The notes: a model not told the origin generated them from the sequence alone. Counted from the stretch's first letter, positions 1-7,564 are shown. The stretch: 18,984 nt of DNA from Actinomycetes bacterium (GCA_023402505.1 JAEYGD010000019.1:1-18984), one strand, 5' to 3'. Numbers and translations: made by a program.

Positions 1-50
1 GCTTATGCCGGGGCAGAAAGTGCAAGATCGCGGGAGGGTGGGGGTGGGAG

Positions 51-117
51 GCGCGGGGGCGGGGGGCGCGGGGGCGGGGGGCGCGGGGGCGGGGGGCGCG
101 GGGTGGGGTGGGGAGGG
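51..117. repeat. G-rich 15-bp tandem repeat, possible G-quadruplex
   Basis: Three exact tandem copies of the 15-mer GCGCGGGGGCGGGGG lie at 51-65, 66-80 and 81-95. A partial fourth copy (96-103) runs into TGGGGTGGGGAGGG. The plus strand thus carries many closely spaced runs of four to six G, enough for G-quadruplex formation. It lies about 40 bases beyond the stop of the leftward methyltransferase operon, so it would be template strand for read-through from that operon. I see no credible gene in 1-158; the short open frames there are products of the repeat. A role in termination or as a cluster boundary is inference. Confidence 0.8.
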
Positions 118-158
118 CCCGGGTGCGCCCTCAGGCGTACCCCGGCCCCGTGCGACGG

Positions 159-1172
159 TCAGGCGGGTTTGCGGGCCACCAGCAGGGTGTCGTCGTCGCC
201 CAGCAGGCGGTCCTCGATCTTGACGAAGCCGGCGGCCTCGGCGTGCTCCCGCAGCTCGCCCACGGTGTACTCGGAGCCGCCGTCGGTGACCAGCAGCATG
301 TCCAGGCTGATCACGAGGTTCTCCACCCGGCTGGAGGGGCGGTCGAGCATCCGGTCGTACACCAGCAGGACACCGCCCGGGTTGACCGCCTGGTACGCCT
401 TCTCCACCAGGAACCGCCGCTGGTCACGGTCCCAGTCGTGCAGCACGTGCCCCATCACCACGATGTCGGCCGTCGGCAGGGGGTTCTCGAAGAAGCTGCC
501 GCCGTGGAAGGCCAACCGGTCGGTGAGGCCCTTCTCGGCGGCCTGCTCGGCGAAGAACGGCTCCATCTGCGGCAGGTCGAAGACGTGCCCGGTGAGGTTC
601 GGGTGCGCGGCGACGATCTGCGCGGCCAGGCTGCCCCGGCAGCCGCCCACGTCGAGCACCGAGGAGTGGTCGGACCACTCGCCGAACGCCTCGATGAGCT
701 GCGGGCCGAGGACCCGGGTCAGCGCGTCCATCGAGTGGATGAACTGCTTCAGGATCTGCGGGTTCTCGACGACCGCCTCGAAGCTGCTGCCCGACTGCGG
801 CTTGCCGGTGCGCAGCGCATCGGCCAGGCGACCCCAGGCCGGGTACAGGTTGCGGTTGGACCGCTCGATGAAGCCGCCGATGTAGGACTGCTCGCCGCGT
901 ACCAGGAACCGGTCCGCTCCCGCACTGTTGCGGTAGCGGCCGTCCACCTGCTCCAGCAGGCGCAGCTCGACCAGCAGGTCGAGCCAGTCGGAGAGGCCAC
1001 GGCCGTGCAGGCCGAGCCGGTCCCGGATCTCCTCGACGGTGGCCGGGCCTTCCCGGAGAGTGGTGAAGAGGCCGAGTTCCACCGCCGTCAGCAGCGCCTT
1101 GGCGTCGCAGAAGGAGTTGGCCAGCCGCAGGATGCCGGCCGGCCGGCTGGTGTCTGTCGCTGTCGTGGTCAC
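159..1172 (-). CDS. SAM-dependent O-methyltransferase (plant COMT-like / DnrK family)
   Basis: A 337-residue class I methyltransferase expected to move a methyl group from S-adenosylmethionine to a phenolic hydroxyl of the polyketide. The N-terminal part (about 12-100) is the helical dimerisation/winged-helix domain of this family (ILRLANSFCDAKALLTAVELG). The Rossmann domain carries the SAM-binding loop VLDVGGCRGS at 172-181. The segment GHVLHDWD at 241-248 holds His245 at the position of the catalytic base of plant-type O-methyltransferases. Length is normal for the group. The start is GTG at 1172, 15 bp after the upstream monooxygenase stop, with only a weak G-rich ribosome site. It is the last gene of a three-gene leftward operon. 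Which hydroxyl is methylated cannot be told. Confidence 0.92.
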   Translation of the reverse strand: MTTTATDTSRPAGILRLANSFCDAKALLTAVELGLFTTLREGPATVEEIRDRLGLHGRGLSDWLDLLVELRLLEQVDGRYRNSAGADRFLVRGEQSYIGGFIERSNRNLYPAWGRLADALRTGKPQSGSSFEAVVENPQILKQFIHSMDALTRVLGPQLIEAFGEWSDHSSVLDVGGCRGSLAAQIVAAHPNLTGHVFDLPQMEPFFAEQAAEKGLTDRLAFHGGSFFENPLPTADIVVMGHVLHDWDRDQRRFLVEKAYQAVNPGGVLLVYDRMLDRPSSRVENLVISLDMLLVTDGGSEYTVGELREHAEAAGFVKIEDRLLGDDDTLLVARKPA

Positions 1173-1187
1173 TGGAACCGCCCGCCT

Positions 1188-2417
1188 TTACGTTCGAACA
1201 CCGACGTCGATCTTCTTCATGGACCACCGGGCGATCTTGAGGGACATGTCGATCGCCTCGGTGGCGTACCGCACCATCTCGGCCTGGTAAGCGGCCACCG
1301 CCTCGGCCAGGGGCGTCTCGCCCCGGGCGACGGCCGTCAACGCCCGGCACAACGCGCTCGCGTCGCGCAGGGCGGTGTTCGCCCCCACTCCCCCGGTCGG
1401 CGGCATCAGGTGCACCGCGTCGCCGAGGGGGATCACCGGGCCGGGCTCCCACGCCCGCACCGGCACCGCCGCCCGCAGTGCGAGGGGGTGGGTCTCGGCG
1501 GCCTGCGCGTGGGCGAAGACGCCGCGCAGGTCCGGGTGCCAGTCGACGGTACGGTCCAGCACCAGCCGGCACAGTTGCTCGCCGGTGAGCCCGAAGAACG
1601 CCTCGTCGTCCAGCCCGAGCAGGTCCCGGTGGATGCTGAAGACGGACATGTAGTAGTCCTCGGAGGCACCCAGGTCCAGGCCCGGCCACAGCTTCTCGGC
1701 CGCCCGCGCCGGCGGGGTGCGGAACACCATCGGCATCAGGGCCAGCCGCAGCCCGTCCGGGGCGGTCACGTTGACGAACCGGTCGCGCAGGGACTCCGGC
1801 AGGCCCGCGTCGATCGCCGCCGCCCGGGGCGTACGGGACAGGATCGCCCGTACGCCGAGATCCCGCGTGGTGTCGTCGGGCCGCAGCTGCGCGCGGACGG
1901 CGGAGTGCGCCCCGTCGGCCGCGATCAGCACGTCCCCGACGGCGTGGTCGCCGTCGGCGAAGTGGGCCACCACCTCACCGTCGACCTGTCCGTGGCGGAC
2001 CAGCCGCTTGCCGAAGCGCACCGCGTCCTCGATGCCGGCGAGCAGCACCCGGCGCAGCGTCGCCCGGTCGACGGCGTCGATCTTGTCCGGCGCGTCGCCG
2101 CGCGGGTCGTCGAAGGTCGGCGCCGGCAGCGGGTTGAGCCGCTCGTCGAAGGCGACCAGACCGAGCTGGTGCCGGTCGTTGGCGGTGGCGGTGAGCAGGT
2201 CCTGCGCCCTGCGGGGCAGGCAGTCCCGCAGGGCCGTCTCGCCCTCCGGGCTGATCCGCAGCCGGTAGCCCTGCATGCGGCCCTCGGCGGACGCGTCCCG
2301 CTCGTAGACCGTCACGTCGGTGAACCCGGCCTGCCGGAGCCCCTGGGCGAGGCAGAGCCCGCCGACGCCGCCGCCGACGACGAGCACCCGCATCCCCCGG
2401 CCGTTCTGGTTTCCCAT
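1188..2417 (-). CDS. FAD-dependent aromatic monooxygenase (p-hydroxybenzoate hydroxylase fold)
   Basis: A 409-residue flavoprotein monooxygenase, probably NAD(P)H-dependent, expected to hydroxylate or oxidatively rearrange the aromatic core. The dinucleotide motif VVGGGVGG is at 13-20, the DG motif (AADGAHSAVR) at 166-175 with Asp168-Gly169, and the FAD-ribityl GD motif (PLGDAVHLMPPTGGVGAN) at 330-347. All three cofactor motifs are intact. It lacks the extra C-terminal thioredoxin-like region of the larger TcmG/PgaE enzymes, consistent with the ~400-residue subgroup. ATG at 2417 starts 7 bp after the upstream stop. A second ATG eight codons in (MRVLVVGG), after GGGGG, is a possible alternative. 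Middle gene of the operon with the luciferase-like enzyme and O-methyltransferase. Substrate position unknown. Confidence 0.93.
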   Translation of the reverse strand: MGNQNGRGMRVLVVGGGVGGLCLAQGLRQAGFTDVTVYERDASAEGRMQGYRLRISPEGETALRDCLPRRAQDLLTATANDRHQLGLVAFDERLNPLPAPTFDDPRGDAPDKIDAVDRATLRRVLLAGIEDAVRFGKRLVRHGQVDGEVVAHFADGDHAVGDVLIAADGAHSAVRAQLRPDDTTRDLGVRAILSRTPRAAAIDAGLPESLRDRFVNVTAPDGLRLALMPMVFRTPPARAAEKLWPGLDLGASEDYYMSVFSIHRDLLGLDDEAFFGLTGEQLCRLVLDRTVDWHPDLRGVFAHAQAAETHPLALRAAVPVRAWEPGPVIPLGDAVHLMPPTGGVGANTALRDASALCRALTAVARGETPLAEAVAAYQAEMVRYATEAIDMSLKIARWSMKKIDVGVRT

Positions 2418-2424
2418 CGCGTCG

Positions 2425-3282
2425 TCAGCCCAGGACCACCGCGGCGATCCGGTCGAGGTGGTCCGGATCGGCCGTGCAGGACAGGATCAGCAGCTCGTCG
2501 CAGCCGTTGGCCGCGTACCCGTCGACCACGTCGCGGAGCTTGCCCTCGTCGGTGATGGCGCCCTTCGCGAGGTGCTCGACCATCTGGCCCATGTAGGCGT
2601 AGTAACTGTGCATGTGCTCCAGGGCGAGCCGCTGCCCGTCCGGCCCGAGCGACACGTAGAGGTTGGCGCCCATCCGCGGCTCGCCCTCCCGCTTCTCCTC
2701 GGCCCACAGCTCCTTGACCTTCGTGACCAGCTCCGGGTACTTGTGCGGGGGCCCGCCCGGGGAGATCCAGCCGATGCCGTAGCGGGCCGCGCGGCGCAGG
2801 CCGGCCGGCGAGTGCCCGCCGACCCAGATCGGGACGTCACCGTTGGTCGGGCGCGGCCCCACCCCGGGCGTCGGCCCGGCGCCCTGCCACACCTGGCGGA
2901 GCTCCTCGATCATCGCGTCGAGCCGCCGGCCCCGGGTGTGGAAGTCGGTGCCGGTGGCGGCGTAGTCGTCCTCCCGCATCCCGGCGGACACGCCGATGAT
3001 CAGCCGGCCCTCGGAGAGCCGGTCGAGGCTGGCGAGCTGCTTGGCCAGCTCCACCACGCTGGGCCGGTACGCGGCCAGCAGGATGCCGGTGACCAGCTTG
3101 ATCCGCTCGGTCACGGCCGCCGCGGCGGCGAGCGAGACGATGCCGTCGTAGTTGTCGTACACGACGCGGTCGGCGACGGTCAGGCTGTGGAAGCCGAGCC
3201 GTTCGGCGCGGCGGGCGAACTCGATGAGCTGCCGTCCCTGCGCGCCGGGGATGGTCGTCGGCAGGCAGACTCCGATATCCAT
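2425..3282 (-). CDS. Luciferase-like (LLM) flavin/F420-dependent oxidoreductase
   Basis: A 285-residue member of the bacterial luciferase-like TIM-barrel family, whose members use reduced FMN or coenzyme F420. It opens MDIGVCLPTTIPGAQGRQLI, continues with ARRAERLGFHSLTVADR, and has SEGRLIIGVSAG (about 102-113) and VPIWVGGHSPAGLRRAARYG further on, all family hallmarks. The frame stays open upstream to 3696, but ATG at 3282 is chosen because AGGGAG precedes it at good spacing and it begins exactly at the first barrel strand; the upstream part overlaps the divergent promoter. First gene of the leftward operon with the monooxygenase (7 bp gap) and methyltransferase. In aromatic clusters such enzymes do epoxidation, Baeyer-Villiger or quinone reduction steps; which applies here cannot be decided. 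Confidence 0.9.
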   Translation of the reverse strand: MDIGVCLPTTIPGAQGRQLIEFARRAERLGFHSLTVADRVVYDNYDGIVSLAAAAAVTERIKLVTGILLAAYRPSVVELAKQLASLDRLSEGRLIIGVSAGMREDDYAATGTDFHTRGRRLDAMIEELRQVWQGAGPTPGVGPRPTNGDVPIWVGGHSPAGLRRAARYGIGWISPGGPPHKYPELVTKVKELWAEEKREGEPRMGANLYVSLGPDGQRLALEHMHSYYAYMGQMVEHLAKGAITDEGKLRDVVDGYAANGCDELLILSCTADPDHLDRIAAVVLG

Positions 3283-3396
3283 TGTGGACTCCCTGGGATT
3301 CACCGGTCGGGTTTCCTGCCGAGCGTCCGGCGCCCGGCCGCACCGCCGACTCTCCAGCGGCGGTGGGAGCCACTGTGGTCGGCGGCACCGGAGCGC

Positions 3397-3414
3397 CGGT
3401 CGAGTCGCGGTCGA
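3397..3414 (-). promoter_or_regulatory. Putative SARP-type operator for the leftward LLM operon
   Basis: On the minus strand the heptamer TCGACCG occurs twice, identical, with starts exactly 11 bp apart (3414 to 3408 and 3403 to 3397). Tandem TCGA-type heptamers at 11-bp period are the known binding pattern of SARP activators (DnrI, ActII-ORF4). The pair lies about 115 bp upstream of the ATG at 3282. Binding is inference. Confidence 0.55.
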
Positions 3415-3427
3415 CCGGAGGTGGGGG

Positions 3428-3446
3428 CCGGTCCCGGCCGGACCGG
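3428..3446. repeat. Short inverted repeat in the divergent promoter region
   Basis: CCGGTCC and GGACCGG flank a 5-base loop between the two SARP-like pairs of this divergent region. In GC-rich DNA such a 7-bp stem can be chance. No function is assigned. Confidence 0.3.
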
Positions 3447-3480
3447 CGGGTGGCGGCCGGTGCCCGGGGTACGACGACGC

Positions 3481-3498
3481 TCGACACCCTCTCGAGCC
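3481..3498 (+). promoter_or_regulatory. Putative SARP-type operator for the rightward LLM gene
   Basis: TCGACAC at 3481-3487 and TCGAGCC at 3492-3498 have starts exactly 11 bp apart. On the other strand the same pair reads TCGAGAG and TCGAGCG. It lies about 92 bp upstream of the proposed start codon at 3590 of the rightward oxidoreductase. The rest of the ~300-bp gap 3283-3589 shows no convincing -10/-35 elements to my eye. Confidence 0.5.
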
Positions 3499-3589
3499 CG
3501 GTCGTGTGCGATGAAGCTCGCGCGCGCCAGCGCCGAATATCCGTGAGCTGCGCACCGGCGTGCCAGCCGTACCGGCGGAGGGATGCCCC

Positions 3590-4588
3590 CTGAAACTCGG
3601 AGCGATCATTGAATGGGCGGACGACCTCGCGGAGTTCCGGGACGTCGTCCGACTGGCCGACGACCTCGGATACGACGTCATCGGGGTCGGCGACACACCG
3701 GCCCGCGCCTACGAGATGTACGTGTCGCTCACCGTCGCGGCGTACGAGACGCGACACGCGACGCTCACGCCGATGGTGACGACACCGTTCTTCCGGCACC
3801 CGGCGGCGACCGCCACCGCGATCTCGTCGCTGCACGAGGTCACCGGTGGGCGGACGATGCTGGCGATCGGCAACGGCGGCAGCGTCCGGCGGGTGGTCGG
3901 CCGTTCCCCGGTCGCCACCCCGCACGAGCTGCGCGACTACGTGGCCGCCGTACGGGCCGTGCTGCGCGGCGACTCGGCACGGGTCGACGGCTTCGACACC
4001 GAACCGCTGGAGCGGGTACGCGACGTGCCGGTGCTGGTCGCCGCGGACTACCCGAAGAGCCTGCGGCTCGCCGGCGAGCTGGCCGACGGGGTGGTGACCA
4101 CGGTCGGCATGTCCACCGAGCGGGTCGCCGGCAAGGTGGCCCGGATCCGGGCGGCCGCCGAGGCCGCCGGCCGGGACCCGGCCGCGGTCCAGGTGTGGGG
4201 GTTCAGCTTCATCTCGGTGAAGGACAGCCGGGCCGAGGCGAACGCCGAGATCGGCGCGGCACTCGCCTCGGACGTGGCGCTGCGGCTGAAGTCCCCGCAC
4301 ATGCGCTCCACCGTCCCGGCGGAGCTGCTGCCCGCGGTGGAGGAGATGGAGCGGCGCTACGACGTGTGGGACCACACGGTCGGCGGCAAGAACGCCCGGC
4401 TGCTGGAGGAGTTGGGCCTGGTCGACCTCGCGCTTGAGCTGACCGGTGTGACCGGCACCGAGGCCGAGGTCGGGGCGCACCTGCGCCGGCTGGCGGACGT
4501 CGGGGTGTGCGGCATCCTGGCGGCGCTGCCGCCGCTGGCCGACCCGAAGGGACTGCTGCGTCGCCTCCGCCGGGCCGCCGGCAGCTGA
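3590..4588 (+). CDS. Luciferase-like (LLM) flavin/F420-dependent oxidoreductase, probable CTG start
   Basis: A second, only distantly similar luciferase-like TIM-barrel oxidoreductase (332 residues from the proposed start), resembling the F420-dependent methylene-tetrahydromethanopterin-reductase-like branch. Family segments are KLGAIIEWADDLAEFRDVVR, LADDLGYDVIGVGDTPARAYE and GGRTMLAIGNGGSVRRVVG (about 86-104). No ATG or GTG sits at the expected N-terminus. CTG at 3590 has GGAGGG (3577-3582) 7 bases before it and gives the family-typical MKLGAI. The only other in-frame start is GTG at 3560, which has no ribosome site and would add MPAVPAEGCP. It is a single-gene unit divergent from the LLM operon, ended by a strong hairpin. 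Function in the pathway is unknown beyond flavin/F420 redox chemistry. Confidence 0.85.
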   Translation: MKLGAIIEWADDLAEFRDVVRLADDLGYDVIGVGDTPARAYEMYVSLTVAAYETRHATLTPMVTTPFFRHPAATATAISSLHEVTGGRTMLAIGNGGSVRRVVGRSPVATPHELRDYVAAVRAVLRGDSARVDGFDTEPLERVRDVPVLVAADYPKSLRLAGELADGVVTTVGMSTERVAGKVARIRAAAEAAGRDPAAVQVWGFSFISVKDSRAEANAEIGAALASDVALRLKSPHMRSTVPAELLPAVEEMERRYDVWDHTVGGKNARLLEELGLVDLALELTGVTGTEAEVGAHLRRLADVGVCGILAALPPLADPKGLLRRLRRAAGS

Positions 4589-4606
4589 CCCGGCGGGCCG
4601 TACAAA

Positions 4607-4641
4607 CGTCGCCCCACCTCTTTCCGGGAGGTGGGGCGACG
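4607..4641. terminator. Bidirectional hairpin terminator
   Basis: A perfect 14-bp inverted repeat: CGTCGCCCCACCTC (4607-4620) and GAGGTGGGGCGACG (4628-4641) around a 7-base loop. It lies in the 65-bp gap between the convergent LLM gene (stop 4586-4588) and the halogenase gene (stop at 4654), so it can end transcripts from both sides. There is no U-tract, as is common in high-GC actinobacteria. Confidence 0.85.
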
Positions 4642-4653
4642 GCGTTTCGCCGG

Positions 4654-6039
4654 TTACCGGCGTCGTAGGCCGAGCCGCGGTTCGAGCGCCAGGTAGAGGC
4701 CCTCCACCGCGTTGTCCGGATGGAACGGCGCCTGCTTCATCTCGTGGACCCGGTTGAGGTTGTTCAGCGGGTTCGGGTCGCCGCTGCTGTCGCCGTGCAG
4801 GTGTGCCTGGACCACCTGGTACGCGCGCTCGGCGTCGTTGAGGTCGGCGATGCCGGTGATGATCCGGTCGAACGCCGCCTGCAGGTTCAGCCGGTCCCGC
4901 TCGTCGTTGGTGAGCCGCTGGGCGTTGTAGAAGTGGTAGTCCTTGCCGCGGTAGCTGTCGTAGAAGACCGACACCAGCACGAGCATCCGCTCGTAGGCGT
5001 GCCGGTAGACGGTCTGGTAGAACTTCCCCGCCTCGTCCTCGGTGACCTCGCCGCGCAGCCGGCTGGAGATGCTCGCCGCGGCCAGCATGCCGCTGTAGGT
5101 GGCCAGGTGCACGCCGGTGGAGAGCAGCGGGTCGAGGAAGCAGGCCGCGTCGCCGGACAGCACGTAGCCGGGACCGGCGAAGGACTCCGACACGTACGAG
5201 TAGTCCTGCTCGACCTTCATGTCCGTGACCTGCTCGGCGCCGTCGAGCATCTCCAGCACCGTCGGGCACTGCGCCTTCGCCTCGTCGTAGACGGCCTGGA
5301 TGCTCCCGAGCCGCTGCCGGCTGTCGTTGAACAGGTCCCGGCCGGTGACCAGCCCGACGCTGAGCGTCCCGTCGTGCAGCGGGATCGCCCAGAACCAGCC
5401 GTTCGGCACCGAGCAGACGGCGATGGCCCCCTCCGGCCCCTTGCTCAGCGGCTTCGCGCCCCGCCAGTACGACCAGGCGGCGACGTTGCGGAACACGTCG
5501 TGGAAGCGGCGGCTCTGGAAGTGGCGGGTGGCCAGCACACCGCCCCGCCCGGAGGCGTCGACCAGCTGGTCGAAGACGATCCGGCCACCGGTGGCCTGGT
5601 TCTTCGTCTCCTGCCAGCGGACCGCGACGGCCCGGTCGCCGTCGAACTCGACGTCCCGGACCGTGATCCCCTCGACGACCTCCACCCCGGACTCCCGGGC
5701 GTGGTCGAGCAGCAGCTTGTCGAACTCGCTGCGGATGACCTGGAACGCGTTGGTGTTGTCGGAGCCCTGGTCGGTGAAGCGCACCTCCCACTCCTCGGGG
5801 CCCCAGACGAAGTACGCACCGCCCTTCGGCTGGAACCCGTGTGCCTCGATCTTGTCCCAGACGCCCAGCTTCTCGAAGATCGGGCGACAGGACGGCAGGA
5901 TCGACTCCCCGATGTGGTAGCGGGGGAAGCGATCCCGCTCCAGCAGAGTGACCTGAAAGCCCTCCCGGGCCAGCAGGCCGGCCGTGGTGGAGCCCGCCGG
6001 GCCGCCACCGATGACAAGAATCTGGGTTGATTCACGCAT
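4654..6039 (-). CDS. FAD-dependent phenol/pyrrole-type halogenase
   Basis: A 461-residue flavin-dependent halogenase expected to chlorinate an activated aromatic ring, using FADH2 from a separate flavin reductase. The FAD motif GGGPAGS is at 11-17. The halogenase signature W-x-W-x-I-P appears as WFWAIP (215-220). F-x-x-P-x-x-S-x-G, diagnostic of halogenases, appears at 301-309 (FLDPLLSTG). A lysine at 72 in FQPKGGAY matches the position of the lysine that handles hypohalous acid. The chain is complete and no key residue is missing. The frame is open to an ATG at 6096, but ATG at 6039 places the FAD strand at the N-terminus as usual, and the extra stretch holds a SARP-like operator. No ribosome site precedes 6039, so a leaderless or very short-leader transcript is likely. 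Whether it acts on free or carrier-bound substrate is unknown. Confidence 0.93.
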   Translation of the reverse strand: MRESTQILVIGGGPAGSTTAGLLAREGFQVTLLERDRFPRYHIGESILPSCRPIFEKLGVWDKIEAHGFQPKGGAYFVWGPEEWEVRFTDQGSDNTNAFQVIRSEFDKLLLDHARESGVEVVEGITVRDVEFDGDRAVAVRWQETKNQATGGRIVFDQLVDASGRGGVLATRHFQSRRFHDVFRNVAAWSYWRGAKPLSKGPEGAIAVCSVPNGWFWAIPLHDGTLSVGLVTGRDLFNDSRQRLGSIQAVYDEAKAQCPTVLEMLDGAEQVTDMKVEQDYSYVSESFAGPGYVLSGDAACFLDPLLSTGVHLATYSGMLAAASISSRLRGEVTEDEAGKFYQTVYRHAYERMLVLVSVFYDSYRGKDYHFYNAQRLTNDERDRLNLQAAFDRIITGIADLNDAERAYQVVQAHLHGDSSGDPNPLNNLNRVHEMKQAPFHPDNAVEGLYLALEPRLGLRRR

Positions 6040-6070
6040 ACCGAGAGCATGATGATCGCCGATGGGCGGT

Positions 6071-6088
6071 CGGTCGATCGCGGGTCGA
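6071..6088 (-). promoter_or_regulatory. Putative SARP-type operator for the halogenase
   Basis: On the minus strand TCGACCC (6088 to 6082) and TCGACCG (6077 to 6071) start exactly 11 bp apart, about 32 bp upstream of the preferred halogenase ATG at 6039, in the 61-bp gap after the antiporter stop. GATCAT (6057 to 6052) is a possible -10 element. If real, the transcript would start only a few bases before the ATG. Confidence 0.5.
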
Positions 6089-6100
6089 GGACCCATGGCC

Positions 6101-7435
6101 TCAGGCCGCCACGTCGGGGCCGCGCAGCGGGACGTCGTGGTCCTGGGCGCGGAGCCGCTCCTCGGCGGTCTGCTCGACCCGGCGCATGCTGAGCCGCAGC
6201 AGCGGCGGCGCCATCATCGAGGTGGACACCGCCACCAGCACCAGGATCGTGTACGTCTCGACGCCGAGCACGCCCAGGCGCAGCCCGACCATGGCGATGA
6301 TGATCTCGATGACGCCGCGGGCGTTCATGCCGGCGCCCAGGGCCAGCGACTCCCAGTGGCCGAGCCGGCTCAGCCGGGCGCCGACGTAGGCGCCCACGAA
6401 CTTGCCGACGACCGCGACCGTCAGCACGACCAGCGCGGAGAGCAGCACCGACGGGCGGGACAGCACGGTGAGGTCCATCCGCAGGCCGGCGATGGCGAAG
6501 AAGAGCGGGGCGAGCACGCCCATGACGACGGTCCGCAGCGGTCGCAGCCGTGACCGGTCCAGCGCGCCGGAGCTGCCGATCACGATGCCGCAGACCAGCG
6601 CGCCGAACACCGCCTCCAGGTGCAGCAGGTGCGTGGCGGCGGCGGCCAGCACCACCAGGACGACCACCGTCGTCACGGTGACGCCCTCCCCCTCGTCGCC
6701 GTCGGCGCGCGCGGCCGTGCGCAGCGCCCGGCGGACCAGGGGACGGGCCAGCACGGCCAGCACGAGGATCGCGACCAGGGCCGCCACGGAGAACGCGATG
6801 CCACCGGCGCGGACACCGGTCGTCGCCATGGCGGAGACGACGGAGAGCAGCATCCAGCCGAGGATGTCGTCGACGGTGACGGCGCAGAGGATGAGCTGGC
6901 CGACGTTGCGGTGCACCAGCCGCAGTTCGGTCAACGTCTTGGCGATGACCGGGATGGCGCTGACCCCCATCGCCACGGCGAGGAAGAGGGCGAAGGTGAT
7001 GTCGTCCACCCCGGCGGGGATCAGCGACGCGGGCAGGGCGAGGCCGGTGAGCACGCCGAGGGCGACCGGCAGGAGCACGCCGGCGACGCTGATCCGGGCG
7101 GCGGTCGCGCCGCGGCGGCGGACCAGGTCCAGGTCGATGTGGACGCCGGTGAGCCCGACCAGCAGCAGGACGCCGACCTGACCGACCGCGTCGAGCAGGT
7201 TGATCTGGGTGGCCGACTGGGGCAGCAACCAGTCGCCGACGCCGGGCAGGTGACCGAGGAGACTGGGCCCGAGCAGGACGCCGGCGCAGAGTTCACCGGC
7301 GACCGCGGAGAGCCCGAGCCGCTGGGCGAGCCGACCGAGCAGCAGCGCGGCCAGCAGGAGCAGCCCCACCTGGAAGAGGAACCGTTCGAGATCCCCCGCG
7401 GAGATCATTCCGAGCGGGGCGGTGGCCTGGGTCAT
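6101..7435 (-). CDS. Cation/proton antiporter, CPA2 (Kef/NapA-like) membrane protein
   Basis: A 444-residue polytopic inner-membrane protein with about 12 hydrophobic segments, covering the whole Na+/H+ exchanger (CPA2) domain and nothing after it: no TrkA-N/RCK regulatory domain. Family motifs are GELCAGVLLGPSLLG (47-61), the ion-binding Asp pair in VTVDDILGW (Asp189-Asp190), and MNARGVIEIIIAMVGLRLGVL near the C-terminus. The start is ATG at 7435 because GGGAGG precedes it at 7 bases; an upstream frame to 7474 has no such site. It lies upstream of the halogenase on the same strand. Antiporters occur in several aromatic polyketide clusters, including that of the halogenated formicamycins, where resistance or product export is presumed. 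Here that role is inference; Na+ or K+ specificity cannot be read. Confidence 0.92.
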   Translation of the reverse strand: MTQATAPLGMISAGDLERFLFQVGLLLLAALLLGRLAQRLGLSAVAGELCAGVLLGPSLLGHLPGVGDWLLPQSATQINLLDAVGQVGVLLLVGLTGVHIDLDLVRRRGATAARISVAGVLLPVALGVLTGLALPASLIPAGVDDITFALFLAVAMGVSAIPVIAKTLTELRLVHRNVGQLILCAVTVDDILGWMLLSVVSAMATTGVRAGGIAFSVAALVAILVLAVLARPLVRRALRTAARADGDEGEGVTVTTVVVLVVLAAAATHLLHLEAVFGALVCGIVIGSSGALDRSRLRPLRTVVMGVLAPLFFAIAGLRMDLTVLSRPSVLLSALVVLTVAVVGKFVGAYVGARLSRLGHWESLALGAGMNARGVIEIIIAMVGLRLGVLGVETYTILVLVAVSTSMMAPPLLRLSMRRVEQTAEERLRAQDHDVPLRGPDVAA

Positions 7436-7486
7436 GTCGTCCTCCCGTTGCGGTCCTTGGTCACCGGGTGCCACCGCCGGACAACG

Positions 7487-7538
7487 GGACAGCCCTACCG
7501 CGCGCCGGGCGCGGACAGCCCTACCGCGCGCCGGGCGC
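7487..7538. repeat. Two exact 26-bp tandem copies
   Basis: The 26-base unit at 7487-7512, beginning GGACAGCCCTACCGCG, is repeated without change at 7513-7538. Both copies lie in the 129-bp gap between the secreted beta-helix gene and the antiporter gene. The second copy is part of the adjoining hairpin. Confidence 0.9.
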
Positions 7539-7554
7539 GGTAAGGCTGTCCGCG
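7510..7554. terminator. Hairpin with duplicated left arm, likely terminator
   Basis: CGCGGACAGCCCTACCGCG (7510-7528) pairs with CGCGGTAAGGCTGTCCGCG (7536-7554) over 19 positions with one C-A mismatch and a 7-base loop. It begins 10 bases past the stop of the leftward beta-helix gene, so it most likely ends that transcript and insulates the antiporter. The tandem copy at 7487-7512 offers an alternative partner for the right arm. Confidence 0.75.
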
Positions 7555-7564
7555 AAGGGATCGG

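Noticed and set aside
5..223. A 72-codon Gly/Ala repeat protein
   Set aside because: It is the translation of the 15-bp G-rich DNA repeat, without a ribosome site.
108..2555. An 815-codon plus-strand open frame over the methyltransferase and monooxygenase genes
   Set aside because: Low-complexity Gly/Val/Arg/His/Gln composition with no recognisable domain; it is the antisense shadow of genes with intact catalytic motifs on the other strand.
2837..5791. A 984-codon minus-strand open frame spanning the LLM genes and the halogenase
   Set aside because: Crosses a strong terminator and a divergent promoter and is Arg/Gly/Pro-rich without domains; a high-GC frame artefact.
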